From positions 62,001 through 126,000 of the forward strand of contig JALONM010000003.1 in NCBI GenBank assembly GCA_025454925.1: DNA of 64,000 bases, in the 5' to 3' direction. Source of the DNA: Cytophagaceae bacterium (lineage in GTDB: Bacteria; Bacteroidota; Bacteroidia; Cytophagales; Cytophagaceae). The translations under genes and the position numbers were made by a program. Shown here in pieces: positions 9,025-17,196 of the stretch (position 1 is its first letter; the number at the start of each line of letters is the position of its first letter). Below the pieces are notes generated by a model, which saw nothing but the letters and a program-made list of their open reading frames with translations, made no database searches and was not told the origin of the DNA.

Positions 9025-9070
9025 CAATAAAAAAGACTCCTTGGAAATGACCAAGGAGTCTTTTTTATTG
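9025..9070. terminator. Bidirectional terminator, 20-bp perfect stem
   Basis: A perfect 20-bp stem with loop AAATGA has A6 and T6 at its base, giving U-tracts on both strands. It ends the convergent DUF3127 (+) and GH16 (-) transcripts. Confidence 0.92.
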
Positions 9071-9086
9071 GCTCTGAGCAATTGCT

Positions 9087-11222
9087 TTATTCGATTACAA
9101 TTCTGCGAAGGTATTGGGTTCCATTTTGTTCCAGCATTAACATGTACACACCCGGTGCATACTGTTCTATGGAAATTGGTACTCCGGATCCTTGTTGTCC
9201 TCTTCCCATTTCTTTGCCCTGCGCTGAGAATAATTGCCAGCGATAGGATTGCTTATTAGGCATCACTACACTCAACTGAGCATCTGCGGGGATTGGACTT
9301 ACTTCAATGCCGGCTTCTTCCGCTGAAATCAAATCGGTAGTACAATTACCTGTACTGGATACTGAAAGTGTTTTTGCAGGAGTGGAAGTACAATTGGCGG
9401 AATTGTTTTCAACCACCGATATGGTGCCATTGCTGGATCCGAATTGCACATTCACCGAGGCAGCCGTTGCCGCATTGGTGATAGATGCTCCTGCCGGTAA
9501 GGTCCAGGTGTATGTGGAACCAGTAGAGCCTGTCACCGAATACGCGCGTGTTTCATTGTTGCAGAACGTAGCACTACCGGTAATGTTGGACGTTGCATAC
9601 GGTTGATTATCGACCAGCAAATTATCAATAAAATACGTGCCTGAAGTGGCGGTGCCTGGAGTAAACATCAATACCAAACGGTTCACCGCAGTACCAGCCG
9701 TGTTGGCATCGGGTATGCTGATACGTGTAAAGTAGAGTGTTTCCCATTCATTTACTCTTGTGGTAGTGGCGCGGTACGTAGTATGCCTACCTGTTGGATA
9801 ATTGGAAGGAGTAGCCGTGGCTGAATTCTCCAGGGTAATTTCTACATTTCGCCCAGCTGCATTAGAATATACATCTAAGGCAAACCGTTTAACGCCATTT
9901 TTAAATAAATCAGCGTTTCCTAATCCTGGATTCTCCAAAATCAATACATCGTAAGCCTCCGAAGCATTCCGGTCGTACCTACCGCAAGTACTCGACGTAT
10001 TCTGAGCTTGAGCAGTATTAGGATTATTTACTTTTGTATTGAAAACTCCGTTAATAAAACCATAACTGTTGAATCGATTGTTTTCAAAATCTTCCAGAAC
10101 TTGCCCGCAATGCGTGGGCTGAACATTGGTAGGAAGGCTGAAATTACCTGTACCGCAATTAAGTGTTTTGGTCAAGCTAACGGTTCCGTTAGAGGTACCC
10201 CAATTCACAGAAATAGCATTTGTTCCTTGACCGCTGGCAATTGTTCCACCCGTTACATTCCAGGCATACGTAGCACCTGCATTGGCTGTGCTGCTGTAGG
10301 TAGAGGTTTCGTTTCTTAAAATAGCGGAGTTTCCAGAAATGGCATTGGCAAACGCACCATTAGAAATATCGGTGTATACACGCACATAATCCACTTGCAT
10401 GGTTCTAGTCCAGTTTGTGTTACCATTGATTATAGCAGATGTAGTAGGATTACCCGGGTACCAACCTCCTACGGCTACGTTGAGAATCAAATAAAAATTT
10501 CTGTCCCAGGGCCATGTTACGGCGTTATTGGAAGCTGGATTTAAAGAATTTGGATTTTGGGTTTCCGTTTTGTACAAATTTCCGTCTACAAACCATTTGA
10601 TTACACCTGGCGTCCATTCCACAGTAAACACGTGGAAATTTTGAGTGAAGTTACCAGAAGACAACGTATAAGGTGTACCATCCCATTGATTTTGTGGCCA
10701 AGAGGAACCATAATGTAGCGTTCCATCCACGTGATTCGTTTGGTCACCACGAAATTCCATGACGTCTATTTCACCGCTGGTTGGCCATCCACCATAGGAG
10801 TTATCGCGCGGCAACATCCAGAATGCCGGCCATACACCTGTACCTCCTGGAAGCAGAATTCGAGCTTCCATTTTTCCATAAAGCCAGCTATGCTTGCCGC
10901 GTGTATGGATGCGGCCTGAAGTAAAATCAGAAATGTTAGAATTGTTGTAGTTTGGAGCATAACGTGCCGTAATATTCAACATTCCGCCTGAAACACTCAC
11001 ATTATTACTATTGCTTGTATAAAATTGTTTTTCGCCGTTTCCCCAACCGCACATATTTTGACTAATCTGGCAACCGTTCCCTGTCTCGTAACTCCATTTG
11101 TTCATGTCCAGGGCTGTCCCATCAAAATTATCTTCCCATACCTGTTCCCAACATTGAGACCAAGCGGATTGGCTTCCTAAAGTAAGAAGCACCAGAAAAA
11201 AGCTTACGTGTAGTGATTTCAT
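9087..11222 (-). CDS. Secreted GH16 beta-glucanase with T9SS sorting domain
   Basis: A 711-residue secreted glycosidase. A signal peptide ends near SAWSQ (about residue 23). A family GH16 catalytic domain follows (about 25-285) with the signature GEIDVMEF, giving nucleophile E151, D153 and acid/base E156; laminarinase (beta-1,3-glucanase) activity is the likeliest. Then come Ig/PKD-like segments with repeated WxV/TWTLPAG-type strands around a jelly-roll-like region (CGQVLEDFENN onward), and a roughly 75-residue C-terminal domain resembling T9SS type A sorting domains. The annotated frame could begin at TTG 11231, but the ATG at 11222 leaves a normal signal peptide. Its GH16 domain is related to that of the gene at 42424, which lacks the sorting domain. 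Confidence 0.88.
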   Translation of the reverse strand: MKSLHVSFFLVLLTLGSQSAWSQCWEQVWEDNFDGTALDMNKWSYETGNGCQISQNMCGWGNGEKQFYTSNSNNVSVSGGMLNITARYAPNYNNSNISDFTSGRIHTRGKHSWLYGKMEARILLPGGTGVWPAFWMLPRDNSYGGWPTSGEIDVMEFRGDQTNHVDGTLHYGSSWPQNQWDGTPYTLSSGNFTQNFHVFTVEWTPGVIKWFVDGNLYKTETQNPNSLNPASNNAVTWPWDRNFYLILNVAVGGWYPGNPTTSAIINGNTNWTRTMQVDYVRVYTDISNGAFANAISGNSAILRNETSTYSSTANAGATYAWNVTGGTIASGQGTNAISVNWGTSNGTVSLTKTLNCGTGNFSLPTNVQPTHCGQVLEDFENNRFNSYGFINGVFNTKVNNPNTAQAQNTSSTCGRYDRNASEAYDVLILENPGLGNADLFKNGVKRFALDVYSNAAGRNVEITLENSATATPSNYPTGRHTTYRATTTRVNEWETLYFTRISIPDANTAGTAVNRLVLMFTPGTATSGTYFIDNLLVDNQPYATSNITGSATFCNNETRAYSVTGSTGSTYTWTLPAGASITNAATAASVNVQFGSSNGTISVVENNSANCTSTPAKTLSVSSTGNCTTDLISAEEAGIEVSPIPADAQLSVVMPNKQSYRWQLFSAQGKEMGRGQQGSGVPISIEQYAPGVYMLMLEQNGTQYLRRIVIE

Positions 11223-11412
11223 AGTTCCCAACGATTTTAAAATTCCCTTTCAGACTCCAGTGCAATTTTTTCTGCCTATCATCTTATACGAATAAATAGA
11301 CGAAAAGAACTAGTTTCGCAATTCCGTACAAGAAAATCTATTGAAATTTCATTTCTTTTGTAGATCTTGTACAGGGCAATATTCTGGTTAAATAGCAATT
11401 TTAAAATTGATA

Positions 11413-12459
11413 ATGAGGGAGTTAGAATATTATTTTCGTTTTTTATTTCTTTTCAGCCGCATACCATTCTACGTATGTATTTTAATTTCAACATGGGCAT
11501 TAGGACAGCATTTTTCGATCGCCTCGTATAATGTGGAAAACCTTATGGACACCCTCGACAATCCGCATACCAACGACAACGATTTTCTTCCTACCTCCAA
11601 AAATCAATGGAATACTCAGCGTTACTTCACCAAAGTGCAACACCTTGCCGAAGCCATTTCGATGATTGATCAGGGAAAAGCGCCCCATGTGCTGGGCTTA
11701 ATGGAAGTAGAAAACAGAAAGGTGCTGGAAGATCTGGTACAAAATAAAACCTTACAATCTTATCAATATCAGATTGTACATGCTGATTCCAAAGATGAAA
11801 GAGGCATTGATGTCGCTTTTTTGTATCAAAAAAACTTTTTTAAACTGCTTGCCTGGAAAACCATCAATGCTTCCCTGGAAAAACTTCCTACACACACACG
11901 GGATATCTTATTGGTCAAGGGCATTGTGTATTCGGATACCATGATGTTTGTGGTAAATCATTGGCCTTCCCGGCGAGGTGGCAAGGATCAAACCGAACAC
12001 AAACGAATTACCATGGCACTGTTGGTGCGAGAAGTATTGGATTCTTTGCAGCAACGTGGAGAAAATATTCCGGTAACCATACTGGGAGATTTTAACGACG
12101 AACCAACGGACAAAAGTTTGCGTGAGGTACTGCTGAGTAAAGGCAACTGGGACGATAGTTGTAATGAGTGTGTGTACAATCCTTTTGAATCATTGCATTT
12201 AGCTGGCAAAGGTTCTTACAAATACGAGCAGGATTGGAATATGCTAGATCAGATATTGCTAAGTAATGGGTGGCGGAACAGACGTTGGAAATTACAGGAA
12301 GCCTCTATTTTTCATCCTGCCAAGCTGCACTACCAGCGCGACTTACACCAAGGTCCCTTTAAAACGTTTCATAAAGGAAAATACAAAGGTGGTTACAGCG
12401 ATCATTTCCCGGTGTACATCCGAGTTAATTACCTGGGTATTCGAAAAAAGAATGAATAA
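11413..12459 (+). CDS. Secreted endonuclease/exonuclease/phosphatase-family protein
   Basis: A 348-residue protein with an N-terminal hydrophobic segment (about residues 8-32, ending near ALGQ) that probably acts as a signal peptide, followed by the DNase I-like fold. The motifs are IASYNVENLMD at the start of the fold, LMEVEN with the catalytic glutamate, VNHWPSRRGG, ILGDFNDEP and a final SDHFPVYI with the catalytic histidine. The family includes nucleases, phosphatases and sphingomyelinases, and the substrate cannot be chosen here. Export suggests scavenging of nucleic acid or phosphate. The ATG at 11413 is preferred over the in-frame TTG at 11407. Confidence 0.85.
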   Translation: MRELEYYFRFLFLFSRIPFYVCILISTWALGQHFSIASYNVENLMDTLDNPHTNDNDFLPTSKNQWNTQRYFTKVQHLAEAISMIDQGKAPHVLGLMEVENRKVLEDLVQNKTLQSYQYQIVHADSKDERGIDVAFLYQKNFFKLLAWKTINASLEKLPTHTRDILLVKGIVYSDTMMFVVNHWPSRRGGKDQTEHKRITMALLVREVLDSLQQRGENIPVTILGDFNDEPTDKSLREVLLSKGNWDDSCNECVYNPFESLHLAGKGSYKYEQDWNMLDQILLSNGWRNRRWKLQEASIFHPAKLHYQRDLHQGPFKTFHKGKYKGGYSDHFPVYIRVNYLGIRKKNE

Positions 12460-12578
12460 TAATGGATATTGTAATTAAATTACTGAACTGGAATATCAAC
12501 TAATTCCGATTGTTTTCCAGATATCCAAGGGTACAGCTTCGTAAGAGAGAAGATTTTCCAAATCCTTTAAGAATCTCC

Positions 12579-12586
12579 TATCTTTG
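12579..12586 (+). promoter_or_regulatory. Promoter -7 box of aminotransferase operon
   Basis: TATCTTTG, an exact TAnnTTTG match, ends five bases before the first ATG (12592). Transcription would begin at or next to the start codon. A T-rich stretch at 12554-12557 could serve as the -33 box. Confidence 0.6.
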
Positions 12587-12591
12587 GGCAA

Positions 12592-13788
12592 ATGTTTGGT
12601 ATGCATCAGCGACAACTTTTTTTACAGCATATGGCCCAAACCTCCCCGGCTCCAATGGCACTGGAGGTAGAAAGAGCGGAAGGTGTGTGGTTATATGACC
12701 GGCAAGGTAAACGTTACCTAGACCTCATTGCAGGCATTGGAGTAAGCAATGTTGGTCACCGGCATCCAAAGGTGCTGGCTGCAATTCAGCATCAATTAGA
12801 CCGGTACTTGCATGTGATGGTGTATGGCGAATATGTGCTAAGTCCACAGGTTGCCTTGGCCAAAGCCATCGCCGAAACCTTGCCTGGAGGTCTGCACCAG
12901 GTATACCTGGTCAACTCTGGCTCTGAAGCCACAGAAGGAGCCATGAAATTAGCCAAACGTTTTACCGGCCGAACAGAATTAATTTCTTGTGCTCAGGCAT
13001 ATCACGGTTCTACACAAGGATCTTTATCCCTGATGGGCGATGAATATTTCAAACAAGCGTATCGCCCTTTACTCCCGAATACCCAACTAATCCGATACAA
13101 CGACCATGCCTCCCTTGATTTCATTAGCAGCCAAACAGCGGCGGTATTTGTAGAGACCATTCAGGGTGAAGCTGGGCTGAGGGTGGCCAGCAAAGAATGG
13201 ATGAAAGCTTTAAGAAAGCGATGCACCGATTGCGGTACCTTGCTGGTGCTGGATGAAATACAGGCAGGTTTCGGAAGAACAGGAACTTTCTGGGCATTTG
13301 AAGCCTATGAAATCATGCCCGATATCGTTCTGATGGCGAAAGGCATGGGAGGCGGCATGCCTATTGGCGCTTTTGCTGCTTCCGTCTCCATCATGCAATG
13401 CTTGAGTTATGAACCCGTGCTCGGACACATCACTACGTTTGGCGGGCATCCGGTGAGTGCGGCCGCAGCACTCGCTACCTTGCATCTTATAAAAGAACAA
13501 CAACTTAATCTACAAGCATTGCGAATCGAACAGCAATTCCATAATGGATTGAAACACCCCAAGGTAATAGAACTGCGCAGTGCCGGAGCCATGATGGCAC
13601 TCGAACTAGGATCCTGGGACCTCGTTCAAGCATGCATACAACTAGCGTTGGAAAAAGGGCTCATAACCGATTGGTTTTTATTTTGCAACACGGCTTTGCG
13701 GATTGCCCCTCCTTTAACTATGACAGAAGAAGAGGCCAACTGGGCCATACAAACTTTACTGGAATGTTTAGAGCAACTTCCCTCATGA
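12592..13788 (+). CDS. Class III aminotransferase, acetylornithine aminotransferase-like
   Basis: A cytoplasmic PLP enzyme of the ArgD/omega-aminotransferase group (398 residues). It shows VNSGSEATEGAMKLA (phosphate-binding region near 108-122), the D221 in VLDEIQAGFGRTG that pairs with the pyridine nitrogen, and Schiff-base lysine K250 in LMAKGMGGGMPIGA. In Bacteroidota such genes are often annotated as aspartate aminotransferase family proteins, and no arginine genes adjoin it, so acetylornithine specificity is not assured. The start may be ATG 12592, which would make the message leaderless given the box at 12579, or ATG 12601. Its stop overlaps the next gene in the pattern ATGA, so they are translationally coupled. 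Confidence 0.85.
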   Translation: MFGMHQRQLFLQHMAQTSPAPMALEVERAEGVWLYDRQGKRYLDLIAGIGVSNVGHRHPKVLAAIQHQLDRYLHVMVYGEYVLSPQVALAKAIAETLPGGLHQVYLVNSGSEATEGAMKLAKRFTGRTELISCAQAYHGSTQGSLSLMGDEYFKQAYRPLLPNTQLIRYNDHASLDFISSQTAAVFVETIQGEAGLRVASKEWMKALRKRCTDCGTLLVLDEIQAGFGRTGTFWAFEAYEIMPDIVLMAKGMGGGMPIGAFAASVSIMQCLSYEPVLGHITTFGGHPVSAAAALATLHLIKEQQLNLQALRIEQQFHNGLKHPKVIELRSAGAMMALELGSWDLVQACIQLALEKGLITDWFLFCNTALRIAPPLTMTEEEANWAIQTLLECLEQLPS

Positions 13789-14420
13789 AACCGTATGCGT
13801 TTTTGTGGTGGCCATTGCCTATCGCAGTGCTCTGTTTGCAACTGCTCATTCCTTTCCTAAATGAAATGGAATGGCTGGAACCAGCGTCCTCCGTAATCCA
13901 ATGGTTACACATGGCTTCCCGGATTTTATTTTTGATAGTCCTCCTCTTGCAAACTTTTATAGTGGCGCATTTCAATGAAAAATCCATGCTGGTCGTGGCA
14001 TTTACGTTAGCATTCCTCATTCAACTGTTTGTCTTTTGTTTCGATATTTTGAATTGGAATCAACCAAATTTTATTTTCACACTTTCGATATTCTTTCTCT
14101 TTTTACAACTCGGAAAATTATTCCTGATTTTGCAAGCGGAACAGCCGGTGTTGAGAAGATTCAATGTATTCATTACACTTGCCGAGTTGTTTCAATTTGT
14201 GTTTACGGTGGTAGTGGTCATGTTTTATGCCTATTCCCATGGATCAGAATACGAATCCTGGTTCCTGTACTGCATCGAATGGAGCAAGTACTTGAATATT
14301 CCGGTTACAATGTTATACGCGTTATATTTTTATTTAATACAAAAGCAATTGAACCACCTAACCACTGCCATTCCTATTCAACAACCTGAAGATTTCCTAA
14401 ATGAAAATGAACTTGAATAA
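13785..14420 (+). CDS. Unknown integral membrane protein
   Basis: A 211-residue protein with about six hydrophobic helices (near residues 6-26, 40-62, 66-86, 92-112, 124-150, 170-195) and a charged C-terminal tail. I recognise no family motif. The ATG at 13785 overlaps the aminotransferase stop by four bases (ATGA), a strong reason to prefer it to upstream in-frame starts, whose extra 51 residues would overlap the previous gene and are not hydrophobic. Its 3' end overlaps the next membrane protein gene by 20 bases. The similar size and topology of the two suggest they act together, possibly as diverged paralogues. Confidence 0.75.
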   Translation: MKPYAFLWWPLPIAVLCLQLLIPFLNEMEWLEPASSVIQWLHMASRILFLIVLLLQTFIVAHFNEKSMLVVAFTLAFLIQLFVFCFDILNWNQPNFIFTLSIFFLFLQLGKLFLILQAEQPVLRRFNVFITLAELFQFVFTVVVVMFYAYSHGSEYESWFLYCIEWSKYLNIPVTMLYALYFYLIQKQLNHLTTAIPIQQPEDFLNENELE

Positions 14421-15051
14421 ACATTCCCTTGGATACACCAAAGGGCCCTATTTTGCTATTGTGCCTGGAGTTTTAATTGCATTGACTATTGCTATTTCCT
14501 ATTTTTCCTTTGGCCTGAATGATAATTCTGAAGAATCCGGACGACTGGCCAACATTGCTTACTTAAGACTTGGCTTAAGTTTTACGTATCTGTTAGCCAA
14601 TGCATTTATAGCACTGGTGATTTTCGAATACAAAGAAATAAAAAGTTTAATTTATTTGCATATCGGTTATGCCATGATGGTATTGTGGGAATTAAACGAT
14701 GAAGTCAACAATATCCAACAGGAATCGGCTCTTCCCTTCCTTTTTTTCTTAACGTCTTCGGTAATGGACATCATGACAATGGTATATGCCGGACAAATAC
14801 AGAACCAAGGATTGCGAAATATTTTCCGGCCTTTTGCCATAAGTGTAGTCGTGGCTAAAATAATTGGTATAGCAGCCGAATTTGTTTTATCATTAGAAGG
14901 ATTGGAAGTACTGCAGCTGCTGTCTTCTACGGCAATTCATGTGCTGTTGATGTATTTTTTCTGGAAATTGCCTTCGGTTCCATTGGATCCGGATACCGAT
15001 GCTCCCAGAGAAGACGGGGATCTGCTGCACAAAAGCGACCTGGAAGATTAG
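14401..15051 (+). CDS. Unknown integral membrane protein
   Basis: A 216-residue protein with about six hydrophobic segments (near 17-38, 54-76, 82-98, 106-124, 140-162, 165-185) and an acidic, cytosol-like C-terminal tail (PLDPDTDAPRED then KSDLED). It is unrecognised. It overlaps the preceding membrane gene by 20 bases and lies 70 bases before rlmH. Acidic residues within the third segment region (WELNDEV) are unusual for a membrane helix and could bind ions or a partner. Start options are ATG 14401 and ATG 14407; both give the same topology. Confidence 0.72.
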   Translation: MKMNLNKHSLGYTKGPYFAIVPGVLIALTIAISYFSFGLNDNSEESGRLANIAYLRLGLSFTYLLANAFIALVIFEYKEIKSLIYLHIGYAMMVLWELNDEVNNIQQESALPFLFFLTSSVMDIMTMVYAGQIQNQGLRNIFRPFAISVVVAKIIGIAAEFVLSLEGLEVLQLLSSTAIHVLLMYFFWKLPSVPLDPDTDAPREDGDLLHKSDLED

Positions 15052-15121
15052 TACCACATCAATACTAGGAGTAACTTCTGCGCCTGCCAGGAATCCGTCG
15101 GGCCATCGATCTATTGGAATC

Positions 15122-15598
15122 ATGAAAATAACACTCTTGCAAGTAGGCAAAACGGAAGAAAGCTATTTATTGGAAGGCATTGCTATCTACGAAACTCGCC
15201 TTAAGAAATACGTCCATTTCCAAACGATACAAGTGCCTGCCAGCAAGCTAAGCGGCAGTCAGAAAAACACCGATGTCATAAAGAAAAAAGAAGGGGAAGA
15301 AATTCTATCCAAGGTACAGCCCTCAGATTTCTTCATGTTACTGGATGAAAGAGGTAAAAAATATTCTTCGAGAGAGTTTGCTCAATTTTTACAACAAGAA
15401 AATAATAAAGCCACCAAACACATTGTATTTTGCATTGGTGGGGCCTATGGATTTTCTCCGGAAGTATACCAGCGTGCCAATGCCATGGTATCGCTGAGTC
15501 AGTTTACATTTCCGCATCAATTGGTTCGCTTGATTTTTGCAGAGCAATTATACCGAGTGCACACAATTTTAAAAAATGAACCTTATCATCACGATTAA
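15122..15598 (+). CDS. rlmH: 23S rRNA (pseudouridine-1915-N3)-methyltransferase
   Basis: A SPOUT-class methyltransferase that methylates pseudouridine 1915 in helix 69 of 23S rRNA. The 158-residue protein shows the RlmH core: LLDERGKKYSSREFA in the middle, the SAM-binding IVFCIGGAYGFSPEVY, and the C-terminal SLSQFTFPHQLVRLIFAEQLYRVHTI, ending with PYHHD. The ATG at 15122 starts the conserved MKITLLQVGK. The open frame continues upstream to 14999, but that part overlaps the previous gene and has no RlmH similarity. It is probably expressed with the aminotransferase and membrane genes. Confidence 0.95.
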   Translation: MKITLLQVGKTEESYLLEGIAIYETRLKKYVHFQTIQVPASKLSGSQKNTDVIKKKEGEEILSKVQPSDFFMLLDERGKKYSSREFAQFLQQENNKATKHIVFCIGGAYGFSPEVYQRANAMVSLSQFTFPHQLVRLIFAEQLYRVHTILKNEPYHHD

Positions 15599-15623
15599 GA
15601 TGATAAGAAGAGGCATGGCTGCA

Positions 15624-16355
15624 TTATTCTTCAATGATTCTTACTTCGGTACGACGGTTTTTGGATTTTCCATATTCCGAAGCATTGGGTGCTACCGGAG
15701 CCTTTTCACCATAGCCTTTGGCCAGTAATCGGTCTGAACTAATTCCCTTTTTCACCAGGTAATCACGAATGGCGTCCGCCCTGCGCTGCGACAAACGCAT
15801 GTTGTCGTCGTCATTCCCCGAATTATCGGTGTGACCGGCGATTTCTGCCTTCATCCGAGGATTTTTTTTGAACGACTCATATAGTTTCTCCAGAGTAGGA
15901 ATTGCTTCCTTTTTTATTTCATATTTATTTACGTCAAAGTAGAGGTGATTGAGGGTAAATCCTCGCACATAAAATGTTACTACTTGAATCTGCAAATATT
16001 GAGTATATTCATATCCACCCTCTCCTACCGGAATTTCTCGTTCAAAATGAAACAGCTTGCCAAATTTTCGCACAGAGATCGAATATTTTTTTCCTTCAGG
16101 CAACAATACCTCCACCATTCCGTCAATATTGGCCTTTCCATCCAGTTGAACAGTTCGGTCGTCTGACTCTACATGCACCAGTGCTCCCTCTTCCGGAATT
16201 TTCTTAGTGTCGGTGACTATCAGTTTTACCAGCGATTCTGTTTCGGTAGCCGTTAATTCCTCACCATGATGATGGTGAAACAGATGATGGGTATGCTGAG
16301 CGACGGCGCCATTCATTAGAAAATAAATAAACACTATGATTAAAATTCTCTGCAT
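15624..16355 (-). CDS. OmpA-family outer membrane protein with histidine-rich N terminus
   Basis: A 243-residue envelope protein. The signal peptide (residues 1-20, cleavage after AVAQ) is followed at once by a histidine cluster (seven His within residues 21-30, including HHHH). Next is a beta-sandwich-like segment (about 40-115) resembling carboxypeptidase-regulatory-like domains. The C-terminal OmpA domain (about 130-243) carries LYFDVNKYEI, the peptidoglycan-binding AGHTDNSGNDDDNMRLSQRRA and GYGEKAPV motifs. It probably links outer membrane to peptidoglycan. The histidine run could bind zinc or copper, though no metal transport genes are adjacent. It is convergent with rlmH, 25 bases apart, with no clear terminator between. 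Confidence 0.85.
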   Translation of the reverse strand: MQRILIIVFIYFLMNGAVAQHTHHLFHHHHGEELTATETESLVKLIVTDTKKIPEEGALVHVESDDRTVQLDGKANIDGMVEVLLPEGKKYSISVRKFGKLFHFEREIPVGEGGYEYTQYLQIQVVTFYVRGFTLNHLYFDVNKYEIKKEAIPTLEKLYESFKKNPRMKAEIAGHTDNSGNDDDNMRLSQRRADAIRDYLVKKGISSDRLLAKGYGEKAPVAPNASEYGKSKNRRTEVRIIEE

Positions 16356-16498
16356 ACCTTAGACATGTGTAAATTCATACGCATAAGTACCTATTCGCGT
16401 TTCAATGGAGAGGTACTTTTCTTTGATTTATTACCATTTAAATCCTCATTAAAAAAGTCAATACACTATCATTCAAACCCTTACAATCATTCCATCAA

Positions 16499-16544
16499 TC
16501 TATCATTCAATCATTCTATCATTCAATCAATCTATCAATCAATA
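16499..16544 (+). repeat. Tandem 16-bp repeat upstream of phosphoesterase
   Basis: The unit TCTATCATTCAATCAT occurs nearly three times (16499, 16515, 16531), with further degenerate ATCATTC/ATCAATC words from about 16467. It ends four bases before the -7 box at 16549, so it covers the place where a -33 box would lie. Confidence 0.8.
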
Positions 16545-16548
16545 AACA

Positions 16549-16556
16549 TATCTTTG
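16549..16556 (+). promoter_or_regulatory. Promoter -7 box for phosphoesterase gene
   Basis: TATCTTTG, an exact TAnnTTTG match, gives a leader of about 32 bases before the ATG at 16594. The upstream element would fall inside the tandem repeat. Confidence 0.6.
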
Positions 16557-16593
16557 TTGTAATTCAGGAAAAGTTATTGCATTCGATTTAATT

Positions 16594-17097
16594 ATGAAAA
16601 TAGGCTTACTTTCCGATACGCATTCTTTTTGGGATGAAAAAATAGAAAAGTACTTGGGGGAATGCGATGAATGGTGGCATGCCGGTGATTTCGGTCACCT
16701 GGAAAATCTCGCGGACATTCAAAGGGAAAAAAAACTAATAGGGGTATATGGCAATATTGACGACGCATCCATACGAAATGAGTTTCCGGAAAATCAGGTA
16801 TTGATGCGGGAAGGTCTTAAGATTCTCATCACACATATCGCAGGCAGTCCGGGTAAATACCCTGCCAGGGTTAAGAAATTAATTTTAGATGAAAAACCGA
16901 ATGTATTGGTGTGTGGACATTCGCATATTTTGCGTGTTGTGCACGACCCCGGGCATAACTTGTTATACCTCAATCCGGGAGCTGCCGGGCATGAAGGTTT
17001 TCACAAAATCAGGACGTTGTTGCGCTTCGAAATAATAGATGGCAAAATTGAGCACCTCCAGGCCATTGAATTAGGCAAGCGAGGAAAGCTAAACTGA
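16594..17097 (+). CDS. YfcE/MJ0936-type metallophosphoesterase
   Basis: A 167-residue cytoplasmic calcineurin-like phosphodiesterase with the complete metal-binding set: LLSDTH (residues 5-10), HAGDFG (near 29-34), GVYGNID (GNxD motif), ILITHIAG, CGHSHI and the final NPGAAG. YfcE enzymes split model phosphodiesters, and their natural substrate is mostly unknown. It is transcribed from the box at 16549 next to an unstable-looking tandem repeat. The next gene, nusB, has its own promoter 60 bases downstream of the stop, so this is probably a single-gene unit. Confidence 0.9.
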   Translation: MKIGLLSDTHSFWDEKIEKYLGECDEWWHAGDFGHLENLADIQREKKLIGVYGNIDDASIRNEFPENQVLMREGLKILITHIAGSPGKYPARVKKLILDEKPNVLVCGHSHILRVVHDPGHNLLYLNPGAAGHEGFHKIRTLLRFEIIDGKIEHLQAIELGKRGKLN

Positions 17098-17132
17098 AAA
17101 GTTGACGAAAATAGTACCTGTTTTACACATTG

Positions 17133-17164
17133 TTTGTTATTTCTTTTCGCTCCGTGTATATTTG
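17133..17164 (+). promoter_or_regulatory. nusB promoter (TTTG-20-TATATTTG)
   Basis: TTTG at 17133-17136 and TATATTTG at 17157-17164 are separated by 20 bases, matching both parts of the Bacteroidota consensus. The leader would be about 28 bases. Confidence 0.75.
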
Positions 17165-17196
17165 TTTTTAATACTATCACTTAAAACGTTCTTTGC

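Noticed and set aside
13632-13784. N-terminal extension of the membrane protein at 13785.
   Set aside because: It lies inside the aminotransferase gene, and the ATGA overlap gives a better start.
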